Below, piece by piece: positions 1-24,349 of a DNA stretch of 64,000 nt. The position numbers and the translations under genes are program-made. The number at the start of each line of letters is the position of its first letter. Position 1 is the stretch's first letter. Source of the stretch: Macrobrachium rosenbergii (lineage: Eukaryota > Arthropoda > Malacostraca > Decapoda > Palaemonidae); contig NC_089782.1 of assembly GCF_040412425.1 (NCBI RefSeq), forward strand, positions 42,982,322 through 43,046,321. The letters are read 5' to 3'. The notes below the pieces were generated by a model. It saw nothing but the letters and a program-made list of their open reading frames with translations. It made no database searches and was not told the DNA's origin.

Positions 1-2079
1 AGTCTGTGTCCCTTACTGTAACTGCCTCAGTGTCTTTTCTTGTTTTTGTGATTACCTATTTCAGCAAAAATGAAAAGGTTAGCTTCATTACAGCAAGAAT
101 CAGTGTTATTTTCAGGAGTTTATTTTCCTGGCTTAACATATATGTACTGTACTACTGGATCTTCTGTAGTGCTGACTAGAATCTTTTCTCTCTTTGTTGC
201 CCAGATGATATTTTACTTTTTCATCATATTATAATACATAATTTGGGTTCATCCCTCTTGTATCTTGGTAACTATATACACAATCCTCAGTATCATCCTT
301 CTTCCCTGTTGACTGACCACTAAAGACTATGTGTGCAGTGTACTTATTTGAAAGTACGGTGCTGTCTTTAAATATGTTTTAATCTTGAACATTTCAAGGA
401 CCTATCTTTTATATAAACATTAACTTTCAAGATATAAAATCCCACAAATGTTGTCATATCTGGTTGAAAAATCTTTTCCATCTTTAATATGGGACAACAT
501 TACAATATACCTTGGATATAATTAAGGATAAAACTTTTTGTGGCACACTTCATTACTGTACTTCTGAGTTCTTGAACAAACGCACAGATTCCTTAAGATC
601 TCTTGGGGGTGAATAAGTAAATTATTCATCTTTCTTATCAATATAGAGTAAATGACATTTTTAAATGAATAATTAACCTTCAGGTATGCTTTCCGGTAAT
701 GAAAATCGTCTCTTGACAGCTATTTAACAAGAAAATCTTTACCTATTTTGATCTTTTGCCTCTTCCTACTTTATATTATTTTACGCAAATATGTAATGCA
801 TACTACACAAACTTCAAAAGTGCATAATAATGAAATGACCTAACTACTTAGAACCAGAGGACATAATCTAACTTCTTATCTAGAGCCTTTATATTACAAT
901 AGGTATATCAAGGAAGCTAGAGAAATTTGATACCTATGTGATAATTCTGTTCATGATATTTATGATTATGATGGGTATGTGGAAGAAGCTAAGACTGACT
1001 GTCATTCCTACAGATGACCTGAAATTTTCTTAAGATACAGTAAACACATGATTTGCACCTATTCATACATAGGTACTAGTGGTTATGACTGGGAAAATAA
1101 ATGACAGACATTGCTCTTGAATTCGAGGATTAAAGCTGCAACCAAGACTACATCAAGTACAGGATAAAAATTTTCCCTCATATCGTGACAAAGAAACCAA
1201 TTCATCAAACCATGTAAGAGTGGGGATGCCCAGGACAGAACAATGTACCATTTCAGTAAATATCCTTGAACACAAACATTCAAGTTTTTCAATATAATTG
1301 AGATATGAATGAAAATCCTGTTGAACTAAGGAATCAACACCAAAAGAAGTGCAAAAAACCCTTGCTATTCTACCCTAAAAATATTAACAATATGGGATTT
1401 ACTAAAACAAATGAATACCTAAGTTAAAATAAATTCTTGATTACAGTATATTAATCAAAATAAATCTGGACTGTACTCAACAATAGTGACATAAAAAGTT
1501 AATTATAAAATATTCATGATCTTTAAACCCAATAACAGTTTCATTAGATAAAAAACATAAATAAATACCTGGATTTAATTTTTCCAAAGCAAAATCTTTC
1601 AGATGAAAAATATACAAATCTATTTAGCAGTAAATAAAGCTATCAAACATACTTCTGAAATAAAAATATTTTATAAGGAGAGTTAAAAATTCTATTTCAA
1701 GTGTGAAGATACTAAAAACATAACTGTCAACAACTGCTACACCTTTGTTGATTACCAAAGCTTATTTCATGACTATATCATTTATCTGAACTGTATCCTA
1801 TATACGTTCAGTCAGCAGGTACTGAAACTTCATTAATGTATGTAATCACAAGCATATTAAGCTCTACAAATGAACATACCTAAGTACTTATGACAACACT
1901 ACTGTGCATTAAAAGCAAACTTGGTGCATTAAATGGGAATGCTAAAGGAAACATCTAAAATCACATTTGTAAAGAAGCATATTTAACTTGGATTATGATG
2001 AACTAAAGTCTTGTGATCTGACATGTGTTCAAGTGATAGGAGAAGTATAGCGTATGTCTTCTCACACGTCTAACTAATG
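1..2079. other. AT-rich sequence, nothing recognised
   Basis: No frame resembling a known protein and no long repeat. TTTATT at about 120 is a possible minus-strand AATAAA, but nothing ties it to a transcript. Confidence 0.6.
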
Positions 2080-2189
2080 TTATCTTATATCTTCTTGATT
2101 TGCATCCCCACCTTTGTTAGAAGGAGCACTGTTCTGGCCTGGACTCAGTGCTGTTTCCTTTGGCACGTCCGATTCTCGTTCCTCATGGT
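2080..2189 (-). CDS. Possible terminal exon (hydrophilic C-terminus with stop)
   Basis: The frame runs from acceptor ATGACAG|AC to TAA at 2082-2080 and reads HEERESDVPKETALSPG.. then ..GGDANQEDIR. It is charged, has several CpGs, and stands out from AT-rich surroundings. Phase 1 input fits CBS exon 10: T|AC gives Tyr-His, and human CBS has Tyr-His at the aligned place after HEQIQ. That would require an 11-kb intron and still leaves no GVVTxIDLL motif. The same segment can be read as a 38-residue ORF from ATG 2196. Confidence 0.3.
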
Positions 2190-3018
2190 CTGTCATGAAT
2201 GGTATGCAACAAGCTTGTCACTTTAAATTATCTGTTTTTTCTCATCCTCATTTACTGTGTGAAGTTTAACTTTAATACCATCAACAGCTCTAATTCATCT
2301 ATATCAAAAAAAAAGAAACTAAAAACATAGCTCAACACTGTCAACAAGGTTATAAAGGCAAATTTTACATTATTTTGTATATGCAATTATGCTGCAACAA
2401 TACAAATAAAATGCATAAGTTCAATTCACTGAATGTTAGGGTTGATATTTGTAAAGCTAACAAGCTGGAAAAAATGCTGTATCTCTGTTCACTAAACACT
2501 TCTCCATTTACCATCACAGACACAACACCTTTCTATGCTGTACAGCAATAACATGAAATTAAAAAAAATTATCAAATGAAAGCACAAAGGTATATACAAT
2601 AATGTAACTTATTTTTGAAGGAGACCCATAACTTAAAAAGATTTACAGTATCAATAATAAAAAAGTAGATATGTAAAAAAAATATGTATCCTGTTGTAAT
2701 ACAATGAAAGGCAAAATCATTGAAGATACGGTAAATACTGTATATGGCATTACAAAAATCTCAAGTTGAAAATTAAAACAACTTTACAAACTTCTTCAAA
2801 ACGCTGCTCAAAGAGAATATAACAACAAAGCAATACAAAAATACTGCACTAATAATTAAAAATGTATCTATAACCAAAATATATGTCACTCTCAACTAAC
2901 TGGTTACCCCTCACGAGGTTTAGGGTTAATATAGGAAACTTTTTCAATAACATGCACCAAAAAAGCACAATAAATCATACCAAACACTAATCTCAAAATT
3001 ACATTACAGACTTCTTAC

Positions 3019-3112
3019 CTCCATACTGACATTGGCATAATAATCCATTATCATAAAAACTAAATTCAAAACCAGGATACTGTTTACCTTCAGAGAATAA
3101 GGAAAATACTTC
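3019..3112 (-). CDS. Possible unrecognised exon
   Basis: A 94-nt segment is open after acceptor TTTTATTAAAG|G and ends at donor GTAAGA. It reads EVFSLFSEGKQYPGFEF... DNGLLCQCQYG in phase 0 to phase 1. Its out-phase would join the candidate exon at 2189 as Asp. I do not recognise the peptide. The segment is short and AT-rich, so chance is a real alternative. Confidence 0.2.
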
Positions 3113-3909
3113 CTTTAATAAAAGCAGCACAAAAGAAGCCAGTTAAAGCACAGAGCATAATTGCAACTTTGTTATAATGTAATACTTTTGGAAAAAACAG
3201 CAAGGTTTCTAGAAGAAAATAATGAGAACCAGATTCACATCAGGAGACAATCTCAACAGGTAGCACAACAGATCAAACTAGGTCTTCATAAAGACCTTGC
3301 TGACAGGTCCTGGGAATCCAGGAAATGAAACTATGTACGTACAATCTAGCAAGACATCATCACTCCAAAACTTGGCATTACTCTTTGCACTGCATCTGTT
3401 ATGCAACTGTTATTATCATGCATGACTGCATGATAATAGCTGCATCATTGGTATTCAAATGGAACAAGATCAAATAGCCATTAACTTTGAAGGAGCCTTC
3501 CATTGAAAAATATGCCCGTACTTGACAGGATGACAAGACAAACTGGAATACCGTATTGTCAACGAAAAATACGCATGTACAGTGCATAAACAAACTGTAA
3601 AGCAAGACATACATATTAATGTAAGGTGAGTGGCACGTTATAATAAAATAATAGCCTTTCTTCAGCATGTAAGTATTAGCATCTATATTATTGATTGGAG
3701 TACCATTCCAAAGTTTGAAAGCAAAAGGAATCAAAAAGATTCTGGAACTTGGTCGTGTGGCACCATGGCATCAAAACCGAAGGTGGATACTAATCCTCTG
3801 TAAACTGAATAGTAAGCACTAGTTTTTGGAGGCAAGCACTAAAGGCACCCTTGAAAGGCAGCTCAAGGAAAATGGCTACCCTTAGCATCTTCTGCCAGTG
3901 GTTTAAATC

Positions 3910-3999
3910 AGCTATCACTGTTTGGTATACAGAAAACATCATTTTGGGCAAGACTATAGCTGCTTGGCATATAGAAAACACCATTTTGGGCAAGACTAT
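3910..3999. repeat. Imperfect ~45-bp direct duplication
   Basis: Two copies end in ATTTTGGGCAAGACTAT and begin AGCT; they differ by a six-base indel and some substitutions. Confidence 0.7.
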
Positions 4000-4503
4000 C
4001 TAAACACAAAAGATCAATAAGTTTCCTTACACGAAGGGAGAACGAGTACTTTAATTATACTGTAGCAGAATTAAAGAACTGAATTGTATGGCATTAATGT
4101 TATGGAAGATGCCTTGCAATCAGTAATTAGTTTTCTAGCAGTATTACATGGCATATTTTCCAAGTGATGTGAGACAAGCAAGAGTCAGGTAACACCAAGC
4201 TGAGTATTATTAAATATTCTGATTTATTAAGTACCATGAATAAGAAATCATGGCAGAGAAGCAAGGTGAGAGATCAGTTAATCAATACTCTTCCATTTGC
4301 TGTATTTCATCATCATATTTTAACTACTCACTTCCTGAAAAAATTCAGATCTGCAATATGGCCTTAACAACTTTATTCTGCATTTGGAAGGAGATAAACT
4401 GTATCAAATAGCATCATCTGCATACTGTAATACAATTCATAAAAAACAGTCACTAGTATAAGACTAAAAATAACAAACATAAGAGAACACTGCCCTAAAG
4501 ACC

Positions 4504-4569
4504 ACCGAATATGATAAGTCCAAGATAACTAAACCAACCGAATATGATAAGTCCAAGATCACTAAACCA
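4504..4569. repeat. 33-bp direct duplication
   Basis: ACCGAATATGATAAGTCCAA occurs at 4504 and 4537 with the same following bases apart from one change. Confidence 0.85.
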
Positions 4570-6416
4570 ATCAACAAAATCTCTCTGTTACCAGTCATCT
4601 AATATGCTGTGAATGAGATCAAGTATGAAGTGTCCACTATTGAAGTTAGGAAGATTAATGTCGGAACCTTAGTCATAGTCAGCAAAAAAATAAAAAAAAA
4701 ACAATTTTAACAGATCCAGAATCATATCATTGTCAAGGCTGTCTGTACTACTTTGATGTAAAAAGTCATCACAAGAACACAGTTGTTTCGTGTAAGCAAA
4801 GCGGCTGTGAGAAGGAATGTACAGTATATAAATCTGTGGTCCAATACTTCTATAAGGATTTAAAAGATGGATTTTTACCAAATTTAAAAAGTACTGTAAT
4901 AGAAAGACAGAGACTGACAAGCAACTGTTGCAATTAGCATTCATACTTCCACTTGGAAGAACCACCTCTTCACAAAATTTCTGCTTGCCTGGAAAATGCA
5001 TTTAAAAAAATAAACAAAAATGTCCTAAATGGGAAAAATCTATTTACATCTTCTCAATCCAAACTGTAAGGCATCTAGGATCTCTTTGATGTACATTCAG
5101 CACAAAAGCAAATTTGGTGATAAAAATGTCAGGATGATATATATCAGCAAGATGTCAGCCAAAGGCTGTCTGGCCTCATGAGAACTATGATGTAGCCAAA
5201 ACTTCACCCAAGACAGGGGTAACAGTTTATGTCCTTTAGTTCAGTAAAAGCCCATAGTGATCAATTATCTTTATTTCATCTTCCTTTATTATGCTTTTGG
5301 TGGGTACCCATGCAAATGAGGTGCAACTCTGATCTAAGCTACCCACAGATATCCTTGCAGGCTTCTGTTAGTTTTCCCCAGACTTTATTATGTAAGATAT
5401 GTCTTTCCTTGTTTTTTTTCCTTCTAGATCTACACTGTTATCGGGAATCTTGAAATAAAAACAACTTTCTTAGATCCACTGCAGTTTCATGTTGCAGAAA
5501 GAAGCTATCATCCATAGATTTAAAACCTTACATGAAAGTTAGCACAATTTTCTTTACTGATATTAATTCATAAAAGATAAGTGAAAGCAGAGTTCTTGCC
5601 AATGAATATTATGACACCAGCCACTCCATAAAAAATAGGCACCCAACTCCAATAGAGTACTGTATTTTTTTACAAGAATAGTAATTATATTCTCCATTTT
5701 TCTCTAATCTGCTTGCATGCACTGAGAAAGAGTGAGACCATCAAGATACCCTCCCTAATAGATAATCTGAAATGCCAAATTGTGCCAACCAACATCAGGC
5801 TGATGACTCTGTTAAACGGAATTTTAAACTCAAATGGTCTCTCAAGCACCGACAAACATTCGTGCTTCGGAAAATCTTGCAATACACAGTACCTTGGTTC
5901 TCTAGTCCTTTAGCTTTTATAACAGTAAAGACTGACATTCAGAAAATATCAAATGGGCTAGGACAATCACCAAAAGGAACATCTGTCACAATCTCAGGAG
6001 CCTGGATATCTCAATCTGGGTCCAGATGACAAGCTGGAATGATCCTATACATAAATTTGTTGCGAATCTATGTTACTATCTGTTGAGACAATTGGCCTCC
6101 AAATACAATTCTGGATTTCAATGCTATCCAACTAGAAGCTGACGGTGTGTCAAAATTTATCATTTTAGGGGACTCAGGCCTATTCATAGTCACCTTTGCA
6201 AGGAAAATGCTACTGGAAGTAATAGATATACTGTGTTCATAAACAAATGAAGCCCTACTGATCTGATCACCTATAGTGACTTTGTGAACAAACCAAGAAT
6301 AATACTGTTTCATTATCATATCATCATATACCTGTACAATGCTTGCTAGTGATTTTTATGTGGTATCTAATTCAAGTATTTTGCAACAATCCTTTTACAT
6401 GGTGAAAACACCGGTT

Positions 6417-6442
6417 TGTGTGTGTGTGTGAGAGAGAGAGAG
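6417..6442. repeat. (TG)n(AG)n microsatellite
   Basis: Seven TG followed by six AG units. Confidence 0.9.
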
Positions 6443-7510
6443 TAAAGGAAAATGCATAAATTGGTAACCTATCTGCTACCCAGATTGCCAGAATGTATAG
6501 TGATGTAGTATGGGCTTGGGTAAATTTTGAAGGAAGATAATTTTCAGGGAATAATTGAGATATGCCGTAGCTACAGATCTCTCTTCAAGTATGTATGGTG
6601 AGTTTTACTGTAATTTTCTTGAAAATTCATAAATTGCTAAACTATCCAGCCATTACTAATAAAAAGGTTATAAATAAAACTGTTGTAAATTTAGCTATTC
6701 TTCCCAGCTCAATACTGTATCTGGATAAAGCTTAGCAAAAAATTAAAAAGGCCATCATAGCATTAATACACAGTACTATACCAAAAATTTCCTGTTCCTT
6801 TAAAGGCATTTGATTTTTAAATGATGAAGTTGCAGCCAAAATGAACAAACAGAAATAACTGCAGGGAATAAATAGCTTTAAGATCAAGCAAACACTGAAA
6901 GCTTGACTGTACTCTTGAGCTATGACACACAACAATTCCACGACACACAATATATTTATCCTTGAATACACACTTTAAAGAGAAAAGGTCAAGTTTCCCT
7001 CTAATATTAATGCTAAATAAAAACTTAAGCAAGAATGTAAGTACAAATGTAACTGAAATCTTACCGACAGATCCTAGACCTGCTCCATGGGCAGTAGTGA
7101 AAAAGATAAATTACAAGTTGTTATGCAATAATATCAGCTCATCAATCGTCATGACACGTTCACCTTTCCAACAAGATGTGATACCAAGGAAATTGAGTAG
7201 CAAGGTGTTAAAATACAAATAAATTCATTTAGAAAACTTGGGACTTAAAACCAGTGTGATATGTGAAGTACACTAAAATCTCTTTTAGTCAACCGTCTTG
7301 GGTAAAACATTAGACCCCTTCCATGTAAAGTAAGAAGAAAAATTGTTAAAATATACAATTCCTTATGAGTTCTTAAATATTTTTACTGATGGAGATGAAC
7401 ATATCAAAACTGCTGAATTTTCAGCTATGAGTTCCTTTTAATGCAGAACTATTGAATACCTTGATCAGACCAAGCTAAGAATGAAACGTACTACATCACA
7501 TACTGTACTG

Positions 7511-7511
7511 T

Positions 7512-7542
<31 letters not shown>
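7511..7542. repeat. (TACA)n(TA)n microsatellite
   Basis: Simple repeat directly left of the palindromic element at 7551. Confidence 0.9.
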
Positions 7543-7550
7543 AAAATGTC

Positions 7551-7798
7551 GCTTAACATCAAATCCACGCTACCTCGGGATATCCCCGATGGGGAATTAT
7601 CACCGAAGGGGAATTTATAAGTGATAAATGGACGTCTTGATGGCTCAGTGGTAACGTCGACTGGAGTTGCTGGATGGCGCGTCTGTGTCGTGGGATCGAG
7701 ACTCGGCAGTGCCCGTCCATTTATCACTTATAAATTCCCCTTTGGTGATAATTCCCCATCGGGGATATTCCCGAGGTAGCGTGGATTTGATATTAAGC
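7551..7798. mobile_element. Palindromic MITE with tRNA-like loop
   Basis: Arms of 84 and 85 bp (7551-7634 and 7714-7798) are near-perfect inverted repeats (starting GCTTAACATCAAATCC / GCTTAATATCAAATCC), with about four differences. The 79-bp loop contains an A-box-like TGGCTCAGTGGTAACG and, about 45 nt later, a B-box-like GGGATCGAGACTC, as in a tRNA promoter. The + strand is the tRNA-like sense. No coding capacity. A fold-back DNA element that captured a tRNA gene, or a tRNA-derived SINE in a palindrome, are the main options. Confidence 0.8.
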
Positions 7799-7864
7799 TT
7801 TTTGTAGCTTCATGATTGTACATAAATCATGGTGTGATAAAAAAATGTTATATATATATATTTT

Positions 7865-7868
<4 letters not shown>

Positions 7869-7937
<69 letters not shown>
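7869..7937. repeat. (AT)n microsatellite
   Basis: About 34 uninterrupted AT units, 70 bp right of the palindromic element. Confidence 0.95.
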
Positions 7938-7939
<2 letters not shown>

Positions 7940-10900
7940 TATTAAATACTGTAGTGGAGTTATAAAAAAATATATATTTATAAAAAAAAAGTTGCTATAA
8001 ACCACTGATATAATAGCATATTTCCTTCATAAAATTTTTCATAACACTGGTCTCTTGGGAATTTTATTCCAATCCATTAGTAAAATAAAACTCTACAACA
8101 AATATCATTATTCTTAAACATGACAGCCATAATAAGAGGAATTTAGTAAAACTAATTTGTTTAATATTATGAATACCATGGAATAAAGAAAATAAACCAA
8201 TCCACTCAAAACATAAGCTTTCAAGAAACCTAAGTTTTCCAATAAATAATGGGTTACTCAGTGATACAATTAAACAGACACAGCACAGAATTACTTCCAT
8301 ACTTTACTATGACCAATTATGGTCCACACTTTCTTTAGCCCACTCTTCTGATGATCCACAAACTAACTACAGCTTCTACTTCCAAAACAAACTATATGCT
8401 TCAAATAAGCCACGCTTTTCTTTTATAGTCAACATGTTAGTTCCAGAGTAATAACCAGTAACTCTTGACAGTCAATGAAGTAAGGTTGTCAATGTAACAT
8501 TCCTTTAACTCTATTAGTACTTCTTATGTTATAGAGAAAATTGAACATAAGGAACGCAACTTCATTTTACAGCCATGTAATTACAGGCTAGCCATTCAAT
8601 TCATTTCTGTTTCTTGGTTAAAAATACTTTCCCATCACCTGCATCCCTTACATTTGTACTTCTGAAGGCACTTCATAATCCCATTCAAGATATTTAATTA
8701 TATCATTATCAAGTAACAGAGTTCAAAGCTTCAGATTTCTATGCTTATATAGCTGTACCAGAGGACTTTTTCCTAAATGAGCACAAGAACAGTGAGAGGA
8801 AGTTTTTGGCCATGTGGGACGAGAGTGAAAAAGATGGATGGAAAGTAAGAGAAAAGGGTAGAAGCACCCCACCACAAAGTACACTGGACGCATTACATAC
8901 ACATACAGTAGATTTTCTGCATTCATGTCATTTTCACAACTGAAACTACTGCTAACCCTTAATCTATAAGATAAGAGAGTGAAGACACTACCAGAAATCT
9001 TAGCCACAAAAACCTAACATAATCTGAAAAGACTGTTCTTGATATGATGATTCATAAACTTTCAGAGACATTGATAAAACAATGTTTGGTAAATAGCCAC
9101 ACAAAAATCATCAAATGAAGAGCCAAATTTAGCTGAAATAGCTAGGAATCAATGCAATTTACAAACCAGATTGGCAGAAATTATAATACAGTAATACTGT
9201 ACAAGAAATTTCAATAAATAATTGTCATATCTTCAGTGAATAAGTTTGAAATCCTTCATATTCAGATCCCTCACCTTAGTCTAATGACAAAAATCTTAAC
9301 CAGTGCTTGAGACACACCTCAGCTAGGTAACAAGGTTGCTCAGGTAAGTCTTTGGTTGACATACCCTTGGCTGAAACTTGTCATCCAAAGCCACTTCTCA
9401 CCAAATCTGCTTTCTCATTTTGAGCAGCAAAAAAGCCCTAAACAATCTGTACTATTTGGGTCAAAATGACTGAAAAAGCGTCTCTTAAGAGAAATGGAAA
9501 AAATATTACACCTGATCAACGGACCAGTTTGAATGTTGCCTGCAATAACTGACCGTGCCACTGGAGGATGGAGCAACATTGGGTTTTCAGCTCCTATAAA
9601 GGTACAGTAACTTGAACCTAAAAACAATTACAGTCAAAAGGCATTTGGAAAATAAGTACTTGGGATGTCCTTTTAGAGTTGATAATTCCTCACATACAGT
9701 ATTTGTAAGATGTGTAAGTCATGGGATTCAATCTTCACAATTTCTTAGTGATCAACAAGAGCACAAGTCTAGTTTTTTTTTTCTGAGACTTGGCCCATCA
9801 CATCTGATATTCCATAAAGTAACAGTCTGCATCAATTTTTGGTTTTTAGTTTTGACTGATGAAATGACTGCTGGCCTTGAATAAATGGTAGTACAATATG
9901 TAGATGAGAAAAATTGCAGTAATTTACTGTCTCTTCAATAGAAATAAAGTAGATGGTATAAATGATCAAAAAACAAAAATGGAAAATTGTTACTCAATCA
10001 AAATTATGATGCTTCAACAAGGATCTTGAAGACACTGGCACCTATGAGATCTAAAAATATACAGCCATATTAGGAGCACCTACACACCCCATGCAAGGGT
10101 CTCCTCACACGGTAAATTGAGCAAGTATTTTCGCGGTGTCCCGTGCAATTCCAAGCAGTTGAACTCACTGCTGTGGGTGAACCAGGAATTCTCTGAGTTA
10201 ACAACGAACTCAAGATCCAGCTGGAGAAACACAGTCAAGTCTAATTCTTTGCCACTCCCTTATTTTGAGTCTACCTACTTAAACCAGCAATTCAGCCACC
10301 AAAAATGACCACAGTCCCTAACCTTTTAATCTCCACTTTTCTTGTTTTTTTTTACCACTACAGGGGTTGTTAAGAAAGCCTCAAACATGTTAAAGCAAGT
10401 TTCAAACCAAATGCTTTCCATATCACACATTCCTTTCATACACTGTTTCTTTAGCTGGTATTTACATTTTTAAAATACTGTGTACTTTGTTACTATCACA
10501 GTGTAAAACCCTTCAAGTTTTAAAAGCTCTAATACTGTACAGACAATGGCAACTACTGTAATGGACAAAATCAGATTTTCTTTACAGGATACTATTTTGC
10601 GAAGACTGACCATCTATAAAAGTTACTGCACCACAATATTTTTCATCTGTCATAATCATTCAGCAAATTTCTGGTTTCCCTAACCAATTGGGAATTTCAA
10701 CCACAATGGGAATTTCGACTTCATAAACACCTCTTTAGGCCCATAATATCATCAATCCTCTACAAATCATAATACCCATCTTACCTAATGAAACATCAGG
10801 TTTAGTCATTATCTAGTTTTATTATTAAATAGTTTAACCAAACCCACGAGTTGAAATTCCTAACTCTCATACAGTAATCTTCTAAAGTAGGACAGACACT

Positions 10901-12664
10901 GGAAACACTGTTCTCTGTTATTGCTTTGCAGACAAATTATCAATACTGTTCCTAGTAGTCTTAGGGTGATTCAGTGATCTTACACTAATTAATAACAGAT
11001 AAAATGTAATCTTGAGAGAACTATTTTTAATAAAATTACCCACTACATCTGTCTTCTACACTGGGTTTTTGGTTGTTTTGTAGTATATCAATGATACTGC
11101 CACACAATGTCAGTTCTGTTACCCAATACCCAAGTGTATTTTGTAATTCATCATCATTACCCGACCACCTTCAATGCCTCGCAATGCAAGGATCTCACTG
11201 AAAATTTACTACTCATGTTTTCCTGTGTTTTCACTTCCACTAATTCTCACTCATCTCCAGCCTCCCATCTTATATTTTCAATCCAAGTAGGTTTGCTGAT
11301 TAAAACAATCATCTGCAAATGCTAAGTCTGTCATGTTTCTGTCATTACTCCAATCTAACCTTCACTTCAATCAGAATTAATATCAGAACTACTGATTTTA
11401 TATTTACACCTCCTTTCTCCATTTCAAAGGCTTCAGAAAGTGTACCTCATCTTCCTCCCTCAAAGGAAGGCTGACTGAAACATGTTATAATTCAGTCCTG
11501 CTCTAATGAAAAGTAGATTTCAAGAGATTCCAATGATGAAAACCTCCAATCCAACCTCATTGTCATTATCACCTCTGCAGCAATTACCATCTAGGTGAAT
11601 CCATGGTTCTAGCCCACCTATGACTCTAAACTTTCACTCCTGGGTAAAGTGTTCCAGGATGGTACAGTTATTCTAATCTCTTTAAATATACAGTACTGTA
11701 TGGTACTATCTGTCTCTAAACAAAAAACTGGGTCTAAGTGTTTTCCTCTGGCTTCTCACAGCTCATGTATCAGCAAACTCATTGTTCTCAAGGTCTCTTG
11801 GTTATCTTCTTCTTTCAAATGCTGCTACTTAAACCACCTTTTGTTCTGCAACATGACAACATTATCTTCTTTTACTATTCAACACTATTCTAAAACTGAG
11901 AAAATCTGAAAACTTACTTTTAATGCTCTGGGTGTATTGAAAACGAGAAACACCATTTTTATTGAGTTTTTCATCAAAAAACAAATTTTGATTATTCTGC
12001 CATTTTGAACCATTGACAACAGTATGGTGAAAGTCTGAATATATTTTAATCATCATCATTTGCTTGGGGACTGCCTTTGGTGAAAGTCTAATTTTTAATC
12101 ATCATCCATCATCATCTAAGTGGCATTTACTGGCTTCAAATCCCAGTGGACTCAAACAGTCATCAACCCAGGCAATGGGACTATTTTCTCAACATTTAAA
12201 ATTTACTCACTTCCTTTTGGTCCTCTTTTGTTGGTTTTGCTTACTTAACTTATGAATCCTCAACAAAATGAATGTAAAATTTTATATATGTAACAAGTAA
12301 TATTAACAAAACCAAACCTACAGATCACCTGAAATCAAATGACCTACAATATGTTCAAACACATCACTTAACAAACAGCTCTGTAATATACAAGAATGAT
12401 CTACAGATCTTTAAAAAGTTTACTTGTCAAGAAAAGGTCTTGACTATCAATATATTCATGTGTGCCAGATTGTCCATATTTCAAGTTTTTTAAGGGACTT
12501 TACACCATATTCATTTCCTTCTAAATTTATGTTGCATGCCTTTCCTAAAATTTTGCATTCAGAATTTTGCATTCAGGTCATTTTCAAAGCAATTCAAAAC
12601 ACTTACAAAACAATAACCTATAATGATACCACACTGGTAGTACACATTTCCCCAGAAATATGTA
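7940..12664. other. AT-rich stretch below CBS, mostly empty
   Basis: Apart from the candidate exon at 9512-9617 I see no supported gene. A minus-strand frame at about 10218-10090 follows an acceptor (TTTCTCCAG) but ends in a stop and is not recognisable. The missing CBS 3' exon was searched for here by eye and not found. Confidence 0.5.
9512..9617 (-). CDS. Possible unrecognised exon, phase-compatible with CBS exon 10
   Basis: There is a strong acceptor (TGTAATTGTTTTTAG|G) and a fair donor (CAG|GTGTAA) around a 106-nt open segment reading SSYCTFIGAENPMLL...IAGNIQTGPLI. Incoming phase 1 would fit the CBS exon 10 donor (T|GT gives Cys). The peptide does not resemble the expected end of a CBS motif and I do not recognise it. 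It could be an exon of another minus-strand gene, or chance. Confidence 0.25.
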
Positions 12665-13354
12665 AGTCACTACCCTACTTACGAACGAGTTACATTCCAA
12701 TGGCCAATCGTATCTTGAATCGTCCGTAAGTTGGTTTTTAATATGTACAGTGGTGCATAATTTTTGTTGATGTTTACATTCCCAAGTTAATTCAGGAGTC
12801 ATAGATTATACTATTTTCATGCAGTATTATAAAGAATTAATTTAGATGCTAAAAAGGTAAAATGAAGAAAATAAAATTTAGATTCTGCAACATTCAAAAT
12901 TTGTATTTTCCATGCTTTGAAAGTTATGAACTTGGAGAGAATTTCATAGCAGCAGCATCTGACAATGAAAATTCACAAAGTAAATAATGCACACTGCCAT
13001 CTGTTGACAAAAATACATAGCACTAAACATTTCCCATGAGGATAGGAAATACAGAAAATGGTAATTCATCAAAGAAAGAGTTAAATTGGGAAGATAGAAA
13101 TATGTAGGAATATTTTATGAGCATGAATGAGTATTCTCGTGATTGTAAGAAGAATATGTGGTAGTTAATCACAAGAATACTTGAGATAATCAGGGAAAAG
13201 ATTAAAGGAACAGGTTCTTCTTCCTCATGTTCTGTTCTTTGCAAAAATTCTTGCTAGCAGAAAAAGTGTGCAGAGAAAAATTTGAACTTATGACCCTAGT
13301 CTGTTTGTATCTCTGAATGTTCGTAACTTGAATGTTCGTAAGATGGGTGGTGAC
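12665..13354. mobile_element. Short DNA transposon remnant with GTCACTACCC termini
   Basis: The left end AGTCACTACCC-TACTTACGAAC (12665-12685) and the right end (13333-13354), read as reverse complement, match over about 21 bp with three differences. Interior motifs (CTTACGAAC, TTGAATCGTCCG, TGAATGTTCGTAA) repeat the terminal theme. It is about 690 bp, with no transposase frame and no clear target duplication. It looks like a mariner-type non-autonomous element. Confidence 0.55.
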
Positions 13355-13411
13355 TGTTCCTGGAAAAAAAGCTGAAAATTATGAGTAACAAATCTCAACA
13401 TTGAAACTTAC

Positions 13412-24349
<10,938 letters not shown>

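Larger units (their letters stand above)
3113..7510. other. AT-rich stretch with short unproven frames
   Basis: It holds only two small duplications and one microsatellite, listed separately. Several minus-strand frames of 25-110 codons are open (for example 5001-4669, 6319-6068) and some start at plausible acceptors, but none shows recognisable homology. The open length is within what AT-rich sequence of this size gives by chance. Confidence 0.5.

Noticed and set aside
3399..3734. 111-codon minus frame
   Set aside because: Hydrophobic and aromatic-rich translation of AT-rich DNA without splice context or homology.
4005..4060. Minus frame KLIDLLCLD as the missing CBS C-terminus
   Set aside because: IDLL matches, but a stop directly upstream and no acceptor in phase make it chance.
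5555..5668. Hydrophobic minus frame ending SWVPIFYGVAGVIIFIG..
   Set aside because: Briefly resembled a membrane-channel C-terminus, but it is only about 35 codons with no conserved pore motif.
5928..5998. Minus frame APEIVTDVPFGDCPSPFDIF to a stop
   Set aside because: Too short (about 23 codons), and the upstream acceptor would leave an in-frame TGA or need a non-obvious AG.
6068..6319. Minus frame with VTIGDQISRASFVYEHS.. as a possible exon
   Set aside because: Reads like protein but has no recognisable family, no good donor and ends in a stop; kept out as chance in AT-rich DNA.
7120..7170. Minus frame ERVMTIDELILLHNNL as the missing CBS C-terminus
   Set aside because: Only MTID resembles VVTAIDLL; no usable acceptor in the right phase.
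7635..7713. Functional tRNA gene in the palindrome loop
   Set aside because: A- and B-box-like motifs are present but no proper anticodon stem or full acceptor stem can be drawn; called tRNA-like only.
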